Of a stretch of DNA of 64,000 nt, positions 40,773 to 50,441 are shown piece by piece (the stretch's first letter is position 1; each line of letters starts with the position of its first letter). This DNA comes from Vibrio methylphosphonaticus (lineage in GTDB: Bacteria > Pseudomonadota > Gammaproteobacteria > Enterobacterales > Vibrionaceae): contig NZ_JAMKMS010000012.1 in NCBI RefSeq assembly GCF_023634655.1, positions 1 to 64,000 on the forward strand, in the 5' to 3' direction. Below the pieces are notes generated by a model. It had not been told where the DNA came from. It saw only the letters and a list, made by a program, of their open reading frames with translations, and searched no databases. The position numbers and the translations under genes were made by a program.

Positions 40773-42041
40773 GTGGCAAAAACTATACAAGCAATACGAG
40801 GCATGAATGACTGCCTTCCAACACAATCTCCTCTTTGGCAAAAAGTAGAGAATACGGTTAAACAGGTTGTCAGTGCATACGGCTACAATGAAGTCCGCAT
40901 GCCGATTGTTGAGATGACAAACTTATTCCGCCGTGCGATTGGTGAAGTCACCGACGTGGTAGAAAAAGAAATGTACACCTTTGAGGACCGTAATGGCGAT
41001 AGCCTGACACTGCGCCCTGAAGGAACCGCTGGCTGTGTACGAGCAGGGATTGAAAATGGTTTGCTCTACAACCAAGAGCAGCGTTTGTGGTACATGGGAC
41101 CAATGTTCCGTCATGAACGCCCACAGAAAGGTCGTTACCGTCAATTCCACCAATGTGGTGTCGAAGTGTTCGGTCTTGATGGCCCTGATGTCGATGCTGA
41201 ATTGATCATGATGACAGCGCGTTTATGGCGCGAACTGGGTATCCATGAACATGTTCGTTTAGAACTTAACTCTATCGGTTCACTTGAAGCGCGTGCGAAC
41301 TATCGTACCGCGTTGATTGCTCACTTAGAGCAGCATATCGACGTGCTTGATGAAGACAGCAAGCGTCGTATGCATACTAACCCACTGCGCGTACTTGATA
41401 GTAAGAATCAAGATGTCCAAGCGATTTTGGTTGATGCGCCGGAGCTGGCGGATTACTTAGACGAGGAGTCTAAAGCGCACTTTGCTGGCTTATGTGAGCT
41501 ATTAGATGCTGCTGGTATTGCGTATACGGTTAACCAACGTTTGGTTCGAGGCTTAGATTACTATAATCGTACCGTATTCGAATGGATCACTGAAAGCTTA
41601 GGCGCTCAAGGCACCGTTTGTGGTGGCGGACGTTACGATGGTCTCGTGGAGCAACTTGGTGGTAAAGCGATGCCAGCGGTGGGCTTTGCTATGGGTCTAG
41701 AACGTCTTGTGCTCATGATGGAAACATTAGAACTGACAGAAGTACGTCGTAGCGTTGATGCGTATGTGGTGACGTCTGGTGAAGGAACCATGATTGCCGG
41801 CGTTAAATTGGCCGAGCAGTTACGTGAAGCGATTCCGGGTATTCGAGTAATGAATCACTTTGGTGGTGGTAACTTTAAGAAGCAATTTAAGCGTGCAGAT
41901 AAAGTGGGTGCGGTCTACGCGCTTGTGCTTGGCGAAAATGAAGTCGCTGAGAACACGGTCGTGGTCAAAGATTTGCAAGGTGGCACGCAGGAAACTGTTG
42001 CGCTAAATGAGTTAACCGCTAAATTAGCAGATATTATTTAA
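40773..42041 (+). CDS. hisS: HisS, histidyl-tRNA synthetase
   Basis: A 422-aa class II synthetase. Motif 1 lies around [16 protein letters not shown], motif 2 in [19 protein letters not shown], the histidine-specific motif is [15 protein letters not shown], and motif 3 is [15 protein letters not shown]. The anticodon-binding domain starts near 330. The start is GTG at 40773. It lies 24 nt after ispG. Confidence 0.98.
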   Translation: MAKTIQAIRGMNDCLPTQSPLWQKVENTVKQVVSAYGYNEVRMPIVEMTNLFRRAIGEVTDVVEKEMYTFEDRNGDSLTLRPEGTAGCVRAGIENGLLYNQEQRLWYMGPMFRHERPQKGRYRQFHQCGVEVFGLDGPDVDAELIMMTARLWRELGIHEHVRLELNSIGSLEARANYRTALIAHLEQHIDVLDEDSKRRMHTNPLRVLDSKNQDVQAILVDAPELADYLDEESKAHFAGLCELLDAAGIAYTVNQRLVRGLDYYNRTVFEWITESLGAQGTVCGGGRYDGLVEQLGGKAMPAVGFAMGLERLVLMMETLELTEVRRSVDAYVVTSGEGTMIAGVKLAEQLREAIPGIRVMNHFGGGNFKKQFKRADKVGAVYALVLGENEVAENTVVVKDLQGGTQETVALNELTAKLADII

Positions 42042-42126
42042 ATCCTGTCTTGGTAACGACTTAGAGGTGGTTCAATAACGACCTCTTTATTAGACAGCGA
42101 CGATATTATTTTTAAGAGGACAGGAA

Positions 42127-42741
42127 GTGGAACTCTACGATTCTGAAGAGCAACAAGTAGAAGCGATCAAAGATTGGTGGCAAGAAAATGGCAAAGCCGT
42201 TGTATTAGGTGTTGTTGTTGGATTGGGTGGCTTGTTCGGTTGGCGCTTTTACCAAGATTCAGCGATTCAAGCTCAAGAAGCCGCGTCTGAACAGTATACA
42301 AGCGTAGTCGAAGCAATCGCCGCACAAGGTACTGAAGCCAGTGCTGAAGTTCAAAGCTTTATTGATACAAGTAAGGCGACAGAGTACTCAGTATTAGCGT
42401 CACTGCAACTGGCAAAAGCTCAAGTTGAAGCGGGTGAGCTCGATCAAGCGCTAGAGCAACTTCAGTGGGCACAAGCGAATACCAAAGATGTGGCGGTTTC
42501 TCCGTTAGTCACTTACCGTATTGCACGAATTATGGCTGAGCAAGAGAATGTCGATGGCGCAAGAGCCGAGCTAGACAAAATCACCGATGAAGCATGGGCA
42601 GGACGAGTGGCTGAACTTCGTGGTGATATTGCTATTAACGCTGGTGAGCGTGATGCTGCATACTCTGCTTATACGGAAGCGCAACAAGCGCAAGATGCCA
42701 GCCAAGCGCTGCAGATTAAGCTGGATGATCTTGCCAAGTAA
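42127..42741 (+). CDS. yfgM: YfgM, ancillary SecYEG translocon protein
   Basis: A 204-aa inner-membrane protein. The short cytoplasmic N terminus (SEEQQVEAIKDWWQENGK) is followed by one span (about 24-42) and a periplasmic TPR-like helical domain. In E. coli it associates with PpiD at the Sec translocon. It starts with GTG at 42127, preceded by GAGGACAGG. It lies 10 nt before bamB. Confidence 0.93.
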   Translation: MELYDSEEQQVEAIKDWWQENGKAVVLGVVVGLGGLFGWRFYQDSAIQAQEAASEQYTSVVEAIAAQGTEASAEVQSFIDTSKATEYSVLASLQLAKAQVEAGELDQALEQLQWAQANTKDVAVSPLVTYRIARIMAEQENVDGARAELDKITDEAWAGRVAELRGDIAINAGERDAAYSAYTEAQQAQDASQALQIKLDDLAK

Positions 42742-42751
42742 GGGCTAGCCG

Positions 42752-43909
42752 ATGAATAGATTCGTTAAGAAGGTTCTACTTTCTATTTCGGTGCTGGGCG
42801 TGCTGGCCGGTTGTTCCAGTGAAGAAGATACCGTCATCATGGCACCATTGCCAGTTGTTGATAGTGAGTTTTCACCGGCAACTGAATGGTCATCAAGTAT
42901 TGGTAGCGGAATAGGGCAATTCTTTTCCAAACTGTCGCCAGCCTATGCTTATGATAAATTGTTTGTTGCCAGTCGAGATGGTGTTGTAAAGGCGTACGAC
43001 CCTGAAAGTGGTAACACATTGTGGCAAGTTGACCTCGAAGATGATGACTCGGCTCGACTGTCTGGCGGCATTGCAACGGCTTATCAAAAGCTTTATATCG
43101 GTAGCGAAAACGGTGAAGTTATCGCTCTGGATGTCGAGACTGGTGAAGTGGCATGGCGTGCAGAGGTCAACGGCGAAGTGCTCGCGAAACCTGTTGCCGA
43201 TGCCAACCTTATTATGGTGCACACAAGCCAAGGCTTATTAGTTGCTCTTGAGCAAAGTTCGGGTGAAGAGCGTTGGGCTATTAGCACAGACGTTCCAAAC
43301 TTAACGTTACGTGGCGACAGTGCGCCAGCGGCGATTTCTGGTGGTGTGTTCTGGGGAACCGCAAACGGACGTCTCGCGGCTGCGATTGTTGAGCGTGGTC
43401 AGTTGATTTGGCAGCAACCCGTGGGCACACCGAAAGGGGCGACTGAAATTGATCGCCTTGTCGATGTGGACGCGTCGCCAGTTATTCTTGGCGGTACGTT
43501 ATATACAATTGGCTTTAATGGGCAATTGATAGCGATAGACTTGCGTTCAGGTAATCCAATTTGGAAGCGTAACTATTCTTCAGCAACGGATATGGCGACG
43601 GATAGTCGTAATTTATATCTCATTACCGACAACGATCACATTGTTGCCGTCGATGCTCGAAGTGGTACTGAACTATGGGAAAACAAACAGTTAGAAAACC
43701 GTTTGTTGACCGCGCCTGTGATTGTTGATGGTTTTGTGGTTGTTGGAGATAGCCTCGGTTACTTACATTGGCTGGATAGAGAGACGGGGTATTTTGTTTC
43801 TCAGCAGATGACGAATGAAAGTGGCTTGTCTGTGGGCCCAACCATGGTACCTGGTGGTTACATCATCGTGAATCGTGACGGTGAAATAAAGAAACTGACG
43901 ATCAAATAA
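42752..43909 (+). CDS. bamB: BamB, outer-membrane assembly lipoprotein
   Basis: 385 aa. The lipoprotein signal has lipobox LAGC with lipidated Cys21, followed by Ser-Ser, which is not an inner-membrane retention signal. The rest is an eight-bladed PQQ-type beta-propeller with repeated strand motifs such as VKAYDPESGNTLWQ, IALDVETGEVAW and IAIDLRSGNPIW. It binds BamA in the beta-barrel assembly machine. A terminator follows, separating it from der. Confidence 0.97.
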   Translation: MNRFVKKVLLSISVLGVLAGCSSEEDTVIMAPLPVVDSEFSPATEWSSSIGSGIGQFFSKLSPAYAYDKLFVASRDGVVKAYDPESGNTLWQVDLEDDDSARLSGGIATAYQKLYIGSENGEVIALDVETGEVAWRAEVNGEVLAKPVADANLIMVHTSQGLLVALEQSSGEERWAISTDVPNLTLRGDSAPAAISGGVFWGTANGRLAAAIVERGQLIWQQPVGTPKGATEIDRLVDVDASPVILGGTLYTIGFNGQLIAIDLRSGNPIWKRNYSSATDMATDSRNLYLITDNDHIVAVDARSGTELWENKQLENRLLTAPVIVDGFVVVGDSLGYLHWLDRETGYFVSQQMTNESGLSVGPTMVPGGYIIVNRDGEIKKLTIK

Positions 43910-43933
43910 AAAATCGTGATATAATTCACATAA

Positions 43934-43968
43934 GGCTCCTTGCTGATCTCAGTTAGGAGCCATTTTAT
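43934..43968 (+). terminator. Probable terminator after bamB
   Basis: GGCTCCT (43934-43940) pairs perfectly with AGGAGCC (43955-43961) around a 14-nt loop, followed by ATTTTATT. Confidence 0.75.
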
Positions 43969-44015
43969 TGCTGCGAAGCAAAAGGATCTTTTCGTACTCG
44001 GATTGATGGATAATG

Positions 44016-44055
44016 ATGTGGTTATAGGAAAGCGTGTATTTACCTATAACCACAT
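44016..44055. repeat. 13-bp perfect inverted repeat before der
   Basis: ATGTGGTTATAGG (44016-44028) and CCTATAACCACAT (44043-44055) are perfect complements around 14 nt. The element ends 24 nt before the der ATG and has no T-run. It could be an operator or a 5' leader hairpin. Confidence 0.6.
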
Positions 44056-44079
44056 AACAAGATAAGTATAGAGGTTATT

Positions 44080-45567
44080 ATGGTACCTGTTGTTGCCCTA
44101 GTGGGACGCCCAAACGTAGGTAAGTCGACCCTGTTTAACAGGCTAACTCGCACTCGTGATGCGTTAGTTGCAGATTTTCCTGGACTGACTCGAGACCGTA
44201 AGTACGGTCAGGCGAAGCTAGGTGAGCATGAATTCATTGTGATCGATACTGGTGGTATTGATGGCACTGAAGAAGGTGTTGAAACAAAAATGGCAGAGCA
44301 GTCATTAGCCGCAATCGATGAGGCTGATGTAGTACTGTTTATGGTGGATGGCCGCGCTGGTCTAACACCATCAGATGAAGCAATCGCTCAGCATTTACGT
44401 AAAATTGAAAAACCAGCAATCTTAGTGGTTAACAAGGTTGATGGTATTGATGCTGATGTTGCCAGTGCTGAATTCTGGAAACTTGGCGTGGATGACATGT
44501 ATCAAATCGCGGCGGCTCACGGTCGTGGTGTATCCGTTTTGATTGACCGTGCGTTAAATCCTTTTGCTGAAGCACTTGAAAAAGAAAATGGTGAGATTGA
44601 AGATCTGACTGATTTTGAAGATGCAGAAGAAGAGCAACTGGAATATACGGAAGAAGAAGCGGAGAAAGAGTTTCAGCGTCTGCAAGATCAGCCAATCAAG
44701 TTAGCGATCATTGGTCGTCCTAATGTTGGTAAATCAACGTTGACTAACCGTATTCTTGGTGAAGAACGTGTGGTTGTTTACGATATGCCAGGCACGACTC
44801 GCGACTCTATCTATATTCCAATGCAACGTGATGAGCGTGAATATGTATTGATTGATACTGCAGGTGTTCGTCGTCGTCGTCGTATCAATGAGACCGTTGA
44901 AAAATTCTCTGTGGTGAAAACACTTAAAGCCGTAGAAGATGCCAACGTCGTATTACTGGTTATTGATGCGCGTGAAAATATCTCAGATCAAGATCTTAGT
45001 TTATTAGGTTTTGCTCTAAATGCGGGTCGTTCTATTGTGATCGCGGTTAACAAATGGGACGGTTTGGATAACGATGTAAAAGAGCATGTTAAAAAAGAGC
45101 TAGACCGTCGTCTAGGTTTCGTTGATTTTGCTCGTATTCACTTTATTTCAGCATTGCATGGTACTGGTGTTGGTCACTTATTCGAATCGGTACAAGAGGC
45201 GTATAAGTCAGCGACAACACGTGTGGGTACTTCTGTACTGACTCGTATTATGAAGATGGCAACGGATGATCACCAACCCCCAATGGTTCGTGGTCGACGT
45301 GTTAAGCTTAAATACGCGCATGCTGGTGGCTATAACCCACCAATCGTTATCGTTCATGGTAACCAAGTTAAGGAACTACCAGACTCTTACAAGCGCTTCT
45401 TGATGAATTACTATCGTCGTGCTTTAGAGATTATGGGGACGCCGATTAGGATTCAGTTCCAAAACAGCGAAAACCCATTTGAAGGTAAGTCGAACAAGAT
45501 GACGTTGTCGCAAGAGCGAAAACATAAGCGCTTAATGACCATGATGAAAGGTCGTACTAAAAAATAA
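44080..45567 (+). CDS. der: Der (EngA), ribosome-assembly GTPase with two G domains
   Basis: 495 aa. G domain 1 has [12 protein letters not shown] (near 8-19), DTGG and NKVD. A Glu-rich linker (about 165-195) precedes G domain 2 with [12 protein letters not shown] (near 212), DTAG and NKWD. The C-terminal KH-like domain starts near 390. It is essential for 50S maturation. GAGGTTATT lies just upstream; the 170-bp gap before it contains a 13-bp perfect inverted repeat. Confidence 0.98.
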   Translation: MVPVVALVGRPNVGKSTLFNRLTRTRDALVADFPGLTRDRKYGQAKLGEHEFIVIDTGGIDGTEEGVETKMAEQSLAAIDEADVVLFMVDGRAGLTPSDEAIAQHLRKIEKPAILVVNKVDGIDADVASAEFWKLGVDDMYQIAAAHGRGVSVLIDRALNPFAEALEKENGEIEDLTDFEDAEEEQLEYTEEEAEKEFQRLQDQPIKLAIIGRPNVGKSTLTNRILGEERVVVYDMPGTTRDSIYIPMQRDEREYVLIDTAGVRRRRRINETVEKFSVVKTLKAVEDANVVLLVIDARENISDQDLSLLGFALNAGRSIVIAVNKWDGLDNDVKEHVKKELDRRLGFVDFARIHFISALHGTGVGHLFESVQEAYKSATTRVGTSVLTRIMKMATDDHQPPMVRGRRVKLKYAHAGGYNPPIVIVHGNQVKELPDSYKRFLMNYYRRALEIMGTPIRIQFQNSENPFEGKSNKMTLSQERKHKRLMTMMKGRTKK

Positions 45568-45586
45568 AGCGTAAGAAACAATAGAG

Positions 45587-45617
45587 ACGCCCGCTGATTA
45601 TCAGTGGGCGTTTTTTT
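45587..45617 (+). terminator. Intrinsic terminator after der
   Basis: ACGCCCGCTGA pairs with TCAGTGGGCGT around TTA with one wobble, and the T-run goes to 45617. Confidence 0.92.
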
Positions 45618-45637
45618 AGTTTAAGGGAAGCTAAAAT

Positions 45638-46501
45638 ATGATAACAGCAACGAAAACCTTTTTTTGCCATGAAATGACTAAGCTTGAAAGCGTCGTTCAA
45701 ATGCAGGTAGACAGTCAAGAGTATACGGATGTGGTGGTTGAAAGTACGCCGTTTCATCCTGTTAGTCACATATGGCCCGACCATCCAGCAGATCGTGGTT
45801 GGATAACCGTCGATGGCAAGCGTATAGATGTGGGTGACTGTTTAGTCGGCGCAATAGAGTTAGCGACAAGTATGCTTTATGTCGGTGCTGCGATACCCGT
45901 AAAGCGTGATACGGAAGGTTGGGTGTTTGTTGTGGTTCATCGTCTTACTTCAAGGTTAGCGCTGACACAGGGTCAAACGGTCACGCTAGAAGTTGATGCC
46001 GATTATCAAGCGAGTTTGAGTCGCGGGCACACTGCCGGTCATATTGCTTCTTTAGCTCTAAACAGCGTATTAGCCGATAAGTATTGGCGAAAAGTTGCGG
46101 ATCGAGTAGATGGCTTAGGGCATTATGATTTTAACAGTTACGCTCAAGAGCGAAGTGAGGTCTTTCCTGATAGATGCGTGGATTTATATCGCTTGGGTAA
46201 AACCTTAAAGAAGCGTGGTTTAAATACGGCAGATGTGCTTTCGGACATTGTCGAGATAGAGGTAGCAGTTAATACACTGTTAAAGCAATGGTTATCTCAG
46301 TCATCGTCGATTCAGATGCAATTAGAGGGGCCTTATTTGACCAGTTCTCGATATTGGCAGTGGTATAAGAGGGACGAGCTTGTGATTATGCCTTGTGGAG
46401 GAACGCATGTGACATCCACATCTTCAATTTCGGAAACGCAGATTAAGCTTGAAACGATAGAATCAACGTATATACGTATGCATACCCATGTAATCAACTG
46501 A
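45638..46501 (+). CDS. AlaX-type alanyl-tRNA editing hydrolase
   Basis: A 287-aa protein with both zinc motifs of the AlaRS editing family: HxxxH (His131 and His135 in SRGHTAGHIASLAL) and CxxxH (Cys253 and His257 in MPCGGTHVTS). The N-terminal small domain (1-110) corresponds to the beta-barrel before the editing core (the PADRGWITVDG stretch). Free-standing AlaX proteins deacylate mis-charged Ser- or Gly-tRNA-Ala in trans. The usual GGGQ motif of the N-terminal domain is replaced here by SHIWPDHP, so which amino acid it edits is unclear. There is no synthetase domain. It is a single gene after the der terminator. Confidence 0.85.
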   Translation: MITATKTFFCHEMTKLESVVQMQVDSQEYTDVVVESTPFHPVSHIWPDHPADRGWITVDGKRIDVGDCLVGAIELATSMLYVGAAIPVKRDTEGWVFVVVHRLTSRLALTQGQTVTLEVDADYQASLSRGHTAGHIASLALNSVLADKYWRKVADRVDGLGHYDFNSYAQERSEVFPDRCVDLYRLGKTLKKRGLNTADVLSDIVEIEVAVNTLLKQWLSQSSSIQMQLEGPYLTSSRYWQWYKRDELVIMPCGGTHVTSTSSISETQIKLETIESTYIRMHTHVIN

Positions 46502-46953
46502 TTTGGAAAATGATCTTTTTATTAAACTCTGATATATGTTTCCTAACTTCTTTATCATGGTTGTTTGTTCTGCCTTAATTCCAAATGCAGGATATGTAAC
46601 TTATGCTTTCGGTGTGTGGTTATATAAATGTTCTTTTTATAGCAGATCGCTGATCAACATAGCTTTTGGGTGGGATCAAGATAAGATCGCGTAATACGTC
46701 GCTAGGGTGTTAAGTGAGAAGCGATCTATTTCACGCCTACTTAGCGTAGTGTGGAAGATAAAAGACGTCAAAACAGTGAGGGGGGTGCATAGTGGCTAAG
46801 AGGTGATGATGTGAGACAAAGAGAAGCTTTGCATAGGACATTAAGATCAATAAATGCGAAGATGAAAACGATTAAGATGGCGTTGCGCGAACAAAGAAAG
46901 AGGTTTCGCGACGTTTTTTATTTTTACTCATAATGATTCATTGAGGAGATGAC
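46502..46953 (+). other. Structured gap before yfgJ, candidate sRNA or long 3' UTR
   Basis: 452 bases with no credible ORF. Short complementary elements are visible: AGATCGC at 46644-46650 and again at 46684-46690, each able to pair with GCGATCT at 46721-46727. The region ends in a terminator-like hairpin (46881-46925) only 28 nt before yfgJ. A terminator here implies a transcript running through the gap, either the alaX 3' UTR or a separate RNA. I see no convincing promoter. Confidence 0.4.
46881..46925 (+). terminator. Terminator ahead of yfgJ
   Basis: CGT-(TG)-CGCGAA pairs with TTCGCG-ACG with a 2-nt bulge, followed by six T, A and five T. Confidence 0.7.
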
Positions 46954-47190
46954 ATGGAAGGTCAAGAAAACCCGTGTCCAAGTTGTCATTCGACTTTGAC
47001 TTGGGATGGGCAATATTATTGTTCATCATGTCGCCAGCATTTTCGAAAAGTCGCATTTTGCCCCGATTGTTCTGCTCAGTTGGAAAAACTGCAGGCGTGT
47101 GGTTCTGCTAGCTACTTTTGCCATAGTTGTAATGAGTTAAAGTCTAAATCAAGAGTGCGGATTGAATTTGAATTGTCTGAAGAGCTTTGA
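46954..47190 (+). CDS. yfgJ: YfgJ-type zinc-ribbon protein
   Basis: A 78-aa protein with four cysteine pairs of zinc-ribbon type (CPSC, CSSC, CPDC and CHSC). They match E. coli YfgJ in order and in the LEKLQACGSASYFCHSC segment. It binds zinc; the function is unknown. GAGGAG lies 8 nt before the ATG. It sits between der and xseA as in E. coli and is convergent with xseA. Confidence 0.88.
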   Translation: MEGQENPCPSCHSTLTWDGQYYCSSCRQHFRKVAFCPDCSAQLEKLQACGSASYFCHSCNELKSKSRVRIEFELSEEL

Positions 47191-47205
47191 TAAGCCGATC
47201 AATAG

Positions 47206-47249
47206 ATAGACAGAGCCCAGTCATCGAATGATGACTGGGCTCTGTCTAT
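47206..47249. repeat. 20-bp perfect hairpin between yfgJ and xseA
   Basis: The arms 47206-47225 and 47230-47249 are perfect complements with a GAAT loop. Neither strand has a T-run next to it. It lies between two convergent stop codons and may stop or stabilise both mRNAs. Confidence 0.8.
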
Positions 47250-47280
47250 GATTTAATAGCTGTAGGCTTGCATTAGGCGA

Positions 47281-48654
47281 CTAAGTCGTAGTGATGGCTG
47301 TCACGGTTGCTTCAATCGTGCCTTTATCGAGTTTGGTCGTAATGGACTGACCCACCTCTACTTGCGAAGCTGAAGTCATCACGTTGCCCGTCGAGTCTTG
47401 GGTTATCGAATAGCCGCGTCTCAATGTCGCGAGTGGACTTACCGTATCGAGTTTTTCTACACTGACCGTATACTGATGGCGTAGTTGAACGAGCTGACGC
47501 TGCATAGCTTGCTTTAAACGTTGCTCACTTTGTTGCAATAAAAATTGCTGTTCACGGAGTTTCTTTACCGGGGAGTTTAGTGCCAAGCGATGCTCTTTTG
47601 CTTTTAGGCGCATCGCCTCTTGTGATAAGCGTTTGAGGATAGCGGCAGTTAATCGATATTCTGCTTCGTCGAGTCGCTGATTTTGTCGTTGCAGCTGATG
47701 TTTAGGGTGCAGCGAATTTAAAGCTTGGATATATTGATGTAATTGGTGCTTTTGCTCTGCAAGGTACACTCGAAACACATTATGCAGTTGCTGTACTTTG
47801 GTGGTTAGCGATTGCTTTTTGTGCGATGTATCATTGCTGACTAGCTCTGCTGCAGCGCTTGGAGTCGGTGCACGCACATCAGCGACATAATCGGCGATGG
47901 TGACATCAATTTCATGGCCTACCGCACTAATGATCGGGATCTGACTTGCCGCAATGGTTCGAGCGACGATTTCGTGATTAAAGCACCATAGATCTTCTAA
48001 AGAGCCGCCGCCACGACCGACGATCAGCACGTCACATTCATTTCTACTATTTGCGCGCCCTATCGCTTGCGCGATTTCAATCGCGGCATGTTCACCTTGA
48101 ACCGTTGTTGGGTAAATGACGACAGGCAAACTTGGATCGCGGCGTTTTAGTACGTCTAAGATATCGTAAAGCGCAGCACCTGTCTTAGAGGTGATGACTC
48201 CAACACGTTTGGGGTGCGTGGGAAGTGGGCGCTTCAACGACTGCGTGAAAAGGCCTTCTGCAGCCAATGACATTTTTAGCTTTTCAAACTCTTGCTGTAA
48301 CCGTCCGTCTCCTTCTGGCTGCATTGACTCGATGATCAGCTGATAGTCACCACGTGGTTCATATAGCGATAAACGAGCTTTAACTAATACTTGGTTACCA
48401 TTGATGGGTTTAAAGGAGACATGGCGATTACTGCCTTTAAACATGGCACATTTAACTTGCGCGCGTGCATCTTTTAAAGTGAGGTACCAGTGGCCAGAAA
48501 CGGGAGAAGAAAAGTTAGAAATTTCACCAACTAACCAGACAATCCCCATTTCATTTTCAAGCAATAAGCGAACTTCTGCATTGAGGCGAGAAACAGTAAA
48601 AATGTTCTGATTTTTCACAGGGGAATTCGATACGGAACGTGGAGAAAGGGACAC
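47281..48654 (-). CDS. xseA: XseA, exodeoxyribonuclease VII large subunit
   Basis: 457 aa (456 in E. coli). The N-terminal OB-fold domain (FTVSRLNAEVRLLLENEMG) is followed by the catalytic region with GVITSKTGAALYDIL, VGRGGGSLEDLWCFN and ISAVGHEIDVTIADYVADVRAPTPSAAAE. The Gln/Leu-rich coiled coil (about 290-400) is where XseB binds. It degrades single-stranded DNA in both directions. The start is GTG at 48654. It is divergent from guaB as in E. coli. Confidence 0.96.
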   Translation of the reverse strand: MSLSPRSVSNSPVKNQNIFTVSRLNAEVRLLLENEMGIVWLVGEISNFSSPVSGHWYLTLKDARAQVKCAMFKGSNRHVSFKPINGNQVLVKARLSLYEPRGDYQLIIESMQPEGDGRLQQEFEKLKMSLAAEGLFTQSLKRPLPTHPKRVGVITSKTGAALYDILDVLKRRDPSLPVVIYPTTVQGEHAAIEIAQAIGRANSRNECDVLIVGRGGGSLEDLWCFNHEIVARTIAASQIPIISAVGHEIDVTIADYVADVRAPTPSAAAELVSNDTSHKKQSLTTKVQQLHNVFRVYLAEQKHQLHQYIQALNSLHPKHQLQRQNQRLDEAEYRLTAAILKRLSQEAMRLKAKEHRLALNSPVKKLREQQFLLQQSEQRLKQAMQRQLVQLRHQYTVSVEKLDTVSPLATLRRGYSITQDSTGNVMTSASQVEVGQSITTKLDKGTIEATVTAITTT

Positions 48655-48743
48655 AGCTAATCTCTAAGACGTGAGTATGGAAATTAGCGACAACATAATA
48701 CATATCAAGGTATATAATGCAAATAAAAAGTAGAAAAATGAGT

Positions 48744-48771
48744 AGCCAAGCGATTACGTGCAGCGTATAAT
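48744..48771 (+). promoter_or_regulatory. PurR box and promoter -10 of guaB
   Basis: AGCCAAGCGATTACGT (48744-48759) matches the PurR pattern ANGCAANCGNTTNCNT except at position three. TATAAT follows at 48766-48771, so the box covers the -35 region. Purine repression of guaB is expected. Confidence 0.65.
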
Positions 48772-48861
48772 CCCACCGCAATATCTAGCCCAAACCCCTT
48801 ATTATGCGAAACGATAAGGGTGGGTTAATTCCTTAAACTCCTCTGTTGTGAGATATTGCAA

Positions 48862-50325
48862 ATGCTAAGAATTGCCAAAGAAGCGCTGACGTTCGATGAC
48901 GTACTACTCGTTCCAGCACACTCCACCGTTCTCCCGAATACAGCCGATCTTCGCACTCGGTTGACCAAGAATATCAATCTTAATATTCCGATGATCTCTG
49001 CGTCTATGGACACAGTGACTGAAGCTCGCCTAGCGATTGCGCTAGCGCAAGAAGGTGGTATTGGTTTTGTTCATAAAAACATGTCTATCGAACAACAAGC
49101 CGAGCAAGTTCGTCTCGTTAAAATCTTTGAAGCAGGCGTCGTCACTAACCCTGTAACGGTTCGTCCTGAAGCGACCATTGCCGATGTTAAAGCGCTGACT
49201 GAGAAACATGGTTTTGCAGGTTTCCCTGTTGTAACAGAAACCAACGAACTTGTTGGTATCATCACTGGTCGTGATGTTCGTTTTGTTACTGATTTAAGTA
49301 AGAAAGTTGAAGCTGTAATGACACCTAAATCGCGTCTAGCCGCGATTAAAGAAGGTGCATCACGTGAAGACGTTCAAGAAGAAATGCATCGTGCACGTGT
49401 TGAAAAAGTACTTGTTGTTAACGACGAGTTCCAACTAACCGGTATGATCACCGCAAAAGACTTCCATAAAGCAGAACGTAAGCCTAACGCATGTAAAGAT
49501 GCACAAGGTCGTTTACGCGTAGGCGCAGCCGTTGGTGCAGGTGCTGGTAATGAAGAGCGTGTTAAAGCCTTGGTTGAGGCTGGTGTAGACGTGCTGCTTA
49601 TTGATTCTTCACATGGCCACTCTGAAGGTGTACTTCAACGCATTCGTGACACTCGTGCTCTTTACCCGGATCTAGAAATCATTGGCGGCAACGTGGCAAC
49701 AGCTGCAGGTGCACAAGCATTGATCGATGCAGGTGTGAGCGCAGTTAAAGTCGGTATCGGCCCTGGTTCAATCTGTACGACTCGTATTGTTACTGGTGTA
49801 GGTGTACCACAAGTTACCGCGATTGCTGATGCAGCATCAGTGGCTAATGAACACGGTATTCCAGTCATTGCTGATGGCGGTATTCGTTTCTCTGGCGATA
49901 TCTGTAAAGCGATTGTTGCTGGCGCATCTTGTGTGATGGTTGGTTCTATGTTTGCTGGTACTGAAGAAGCACCTGGTGAGGTCATTCTTTACCAAGGTCG
50001 TTCTTACAAGGCTTATCGTGGTATGGGTTCTTTGGGCGCCATGTCTCAAGGGTCTTCTGACCGTTACTTCCAAACTGATAATGCCGCTGACAAACTCGTT
50101 CCTGAAGGCATTGAAGGTCGTATTGCTTATAAAGGTCGTCTTAAAGAGATCGTTCACCAACAAATGGGTGGTCTTCGTTCAAGCATGGGTCTTACTGGTT
50201 CTGCGACGATTGAAGATATGCGTACTAAAGCGGAGTTTGTTCGTATCTCTGGCGCAGGCTTGAACGAATCGCATGTTCACGATGTTCAGATTACTAAAGA
50301 AGCACCGAACTACCGTTTAGGTTAA
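48862..50325 (+). CDS. guaB: GuaB, IMP dehydrogenase
   Basis: A 487-aa enzyme converting IMP to XMP with NAD+, the committed GMP step. The start is the ATG of [21 protein letters not shown] at 48862. The catalytic Cys is in [17 protein letters not shown] (about 305). The Bateman module with two CBS domains lies at about 92-205. The mobile-flap region is GSSDRYFQ to the C-terminal part. A PurR box overlaps its promoter. Confidence 0.98.
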   Translation: MLRIAKEALTFDDVLLVPAHSTVLPNTADLRTRLTKNINLNIPMISASMDTVTEARLAIALAQEGGIGFVHKNMSIEQQAEQVRLVKIFEAGVVTNPVTVRPEATIADVKALTEKHGFAGFPVVTETNELVGIITGRDVRFVTDLSKKVEAVMTPKSRLAAIKEGASREDVQEEMHRARVEKVLVVNDEFQLTGMITAKDFHKAERKPNACKDAQGRLRVGAAVGAGAGNEERVKALVEAGVDVLLIDSSHGHSEGVLQRIRDTRALYPDLEIIGGNVATAAGAQALIDAGVSAVKVGIGPGSICTTRIVTGVGVPQVTAIADAASVANEHGIPVIADGGIRFSGDICKAIVAGASCVMVGSMFAGTEEAPGEVILYQGRSYKAYRGMGSLGAMSQGSSDRYFQTDNAADKLVPEGIEGRIAYKGRLKEIVHQQMGGLRSSMGLTGSATIEDMRTKAEFVRISGAGLNESHVHDVQITKEAPNYRLG

Positions 50326-50350
50326 TTCAACGTTGGTAAGAATAATTCTT

Positions 50351-50366
50351 ACGTAAACGTTTGCTT
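50351..50366 (+). promoter_or_regulatory. PurR-like box between guaB and guaA
   Basis: ACGTAAACGTTTGCTT matches the PurR pattern ANGCAANCGNTTNCNT except at position four. It lies 25 nt after the guaB stop and 76 nt before guaA. Confidence 0.55.
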
Positions 50367-50387
50367 TTTTCCTTGAAGCATAGATGT

Positions 50388-50414
50388 GAGGCGAGTAAAC
50401 TCGCCTCCGTTTTC
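50388..50414 (+). terminator. Terminator-like hairpin between guaB and guaA
   Basis: GAGGCGAGT (50388-50396) pairs perfectly with ACTCGCCTC (50399-50407), followed by CGTTTTC. With the PurR-like box before it, it may limit guaA expression from the guaB promoter. Confidence 0.6.
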
Positions 50415-50441
50415 AACACTTAGCTTATAAGATTGCCTAAA

